A stretch of DNA of 6,227 nucleotides from contig JAIRPS010000131.1 of NCBI GenBank assembly GCA_031256885.1, positions 1 to 6,227 of the forward strand, written 5' to 3'. The number at the start of each line of letters is the position of its first letter. Position 1 is the stretch's first letter. Source of the stretch: Bifidobacteriaceae bacterium (lineage in GTDB: Bacteria > Actinomycetota > Actinomycetes > Actinomycetales > WQXJ01). The notes under the pieces are model-generated. The model was not told the origin of the DNA. It worked only from the letters and a program-made list of their open reading frames with translations, and ran no database searches. The translations under genes and the position numbers were made by a program. Shown piece after piece: positions 5,473 to 6,227 of the stretch.

Positions 5473-6227
5473 TGGCCTGCTCTTTTGCGTTGTTGCAAAC
5501 CTGCCACCAAATCTGGTGCTAAAGCACCGACATCGCCAGAACCAGCGGTGATAATCAAATCACCCGGCCTTGCCATGGCCACCAAATGAGCTACCGCCGC
5601 CGCTCGGTCAGGCATGTAAACCACCTGGTCAGCAGGGCATTGCCGGGCTATCAAGGCACCATCAACACCAGCGATTGGTGTTTCACGGTCGGAATGCACA
5701 TCAAGCAACACGCTGTGGTCTGCCCCAGCTAAGGCACTGGCAAATTGACTGGAAAACGCGGCTGTACGAGTGTAGTGGGCTGGTTGAAACAGCAACAGCA
5801 GCCTGCCTTTGGTCACCTGCCGGGCGGCTTGCAACAAGGCGCGTAACTCAGTGGGATGGTGGCCGTAATCGTCGATTACGCGAATCTGGTCAACCTCACC
5901 AATTAGCTCAAAGCGGCGCCCTGTGCCCCGAAAACCGGTCAAAGCTTCGGCTACCGCCGCTGCCCCAAAACCGGCCCCCAAGCTAACCGCCAGGAAGGCG
6001 GCAGCCAGATCAGCCGCGACATGCTGCCCGGGAGCCGGCAGAGCCAAACTGATTGCCAAACCATCAGCCGGACCGCCCGGCCGGCCGGTTAGTTGGACTT
6101 GACCAAAACTGTGCTGCGGCTTGTCGGCCGGCCCAGTGGTCTCTAAAACGACATCGCAATGCTCAGCAAAACCGTAGGTGACCAGCTGTTGGCCGCGCTG
6201 CCGGGCAGCGCTAAGGACACGGTCGGT
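5469..6227 (-). CDS. murC: UDP-N-acetylmuramate-L-alanine ligase MurC, 5' part outside window
   Basis: MurC joins L-alanine to UDP-N-acetylmuramic acid using ATP, the first step of peptide-stem assembly, in the cytoplasm. The frame is open to the right edge, so 252 C-terminal residues are present; the full family length is about 450-490. The Met codon at 6059 is internal and is not the start. The fragment begins inside the central ATPase domain; PGQHVAADLAAA (fragment 66-77) corresponds to the GxHNxxNAxAA region, then RRFELIGEV and DDYGHHPTEL (119-128) lead into the C-terminal domain with LLLFQPAHYTRT (144-155), LLDVHSDRE (174-182) and GSGDVGALAPDL (229-240). Several motif positions differ from the usual: HNxxN is HVAAD, QPHRYTRT is QPAHYTRT, and LDVYxARE is LDVHSDRE. 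The overall alignment and the link to ftsQ support MurC and not Mpl. The stop overlaps the ftsQ start. Confidence 0.93.
   Translation of the reverse strand, partial: TDRVLSAARQRGQQLVTYGFAEHCDVVLETTGPADKPQHSFGQVQLTGRPGGPADGLAISLALPAPGQHVAADLAAAFLAVSLGAGFGAAAVAEALTGFRGTGRRFELIGEVDQIRVIDDYGHHPTELRALLQAARQVTKGRLLLLFQPAHYTRTAAFSSQFASALAGADHSVLLDVHSDRETPIAGVDGALIARQCPADQVVYMPDRAAAVAHLVAMARPGDLIITAGSGDVGALAPDLVAGLQQRKRAGQ

Noticed and set aside
5570..5986. 138-codon plus-strand open frame opposite murC
   Set aside because: It mirrors conserved MurC codons and has no domain or credible ribosome binding site.

Overview
The window is a stretch of an actinobacterial division and cell wall (dcw) cluster. 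All eight genes lie on the minus strand, so transcription runs from high to low coordinates: murC (5' part missing) > ftsQ > ftsZ > sepF > yggT > divIVA/wag31 > a TraR/DksA-type C4 zinc-finger gene > lspA > an RluA-family pseudouridine synthase gene (3' end missing). An actinomycete (Actinomycetota) source follows from this order, from the FtsZ N-terminus ([20 protein letters not shown]) and C-terminus ([12 protein letters not shown]), and from a Wag31-type DivIVA (KFREGYDQVEVDDFLDEV). The DivIVA N-terminus resembles the Micrococcales/Actinomycetales type. GC content looks moderate by eye (not counted), and I cannot name a genus.

Layout. Positions 6227-4717 hold the C-terminal half of murC and ftsQ, joined by an ATGA stop/start overlap. 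Positions 4716-4502 are the only sizeable non-coding gap (about 215 bp). It probably carries ftsZ control sequences: a TAGGCT -10-like hexamer, an imperfect inverted repeat, a perfect 12-bp palindrome, three ACGGTC copies and a strong Shine-Dalgarno. ftsZ starts at a GTG at 4501, not at the longest in-frame ATG at 4588. A 117-bp gap follows ftsZ; it opens with a 17-bp palindrome at the ftsZ stop codon and leads directly into sepF. The pgeF (yfiH) and yggS genes that many actinobacteria have between ftsZ and sepF are absent. sepF and yggT are 3 bp apart in the same frame. A 94-bp gap with a good ribosome binding site precedes divIVA. divIVA, the zinc-finger gene, lspA and the pseudouridine synthase gene are then packed with gaps of 0-9 bp or an 8-bp overlap.

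How the genes fit together. MurC makes UDP-MurNAc-L-Ala, an early peptidoglycan precursor. FtsQ is a divisome scaffold protein, FtsZ forms the ring, SepF anchors FtsZ to the membrane in actinobacteria, YggT is a small membrane protein commonly found beside sepF, and DivIVA directs polar growth. LspA processes lipoproteins, the RluA-family enzyme modifies rRNA, and the zinc-finger protein is a possible RNA-polymerase-associated regulator. I see no mobile element, CRISPR array, tRNA, rRNA or clear intrinsic terminator. No gap exceeds 300 bp. This is mostly a conserved, ordinary region. The points that merit a second look are the ftsZ upstream region, a possible internal start in sepF, the palindrome after ftsZ, the missing pgeF/yggS and several substitutions in MurC motifs.
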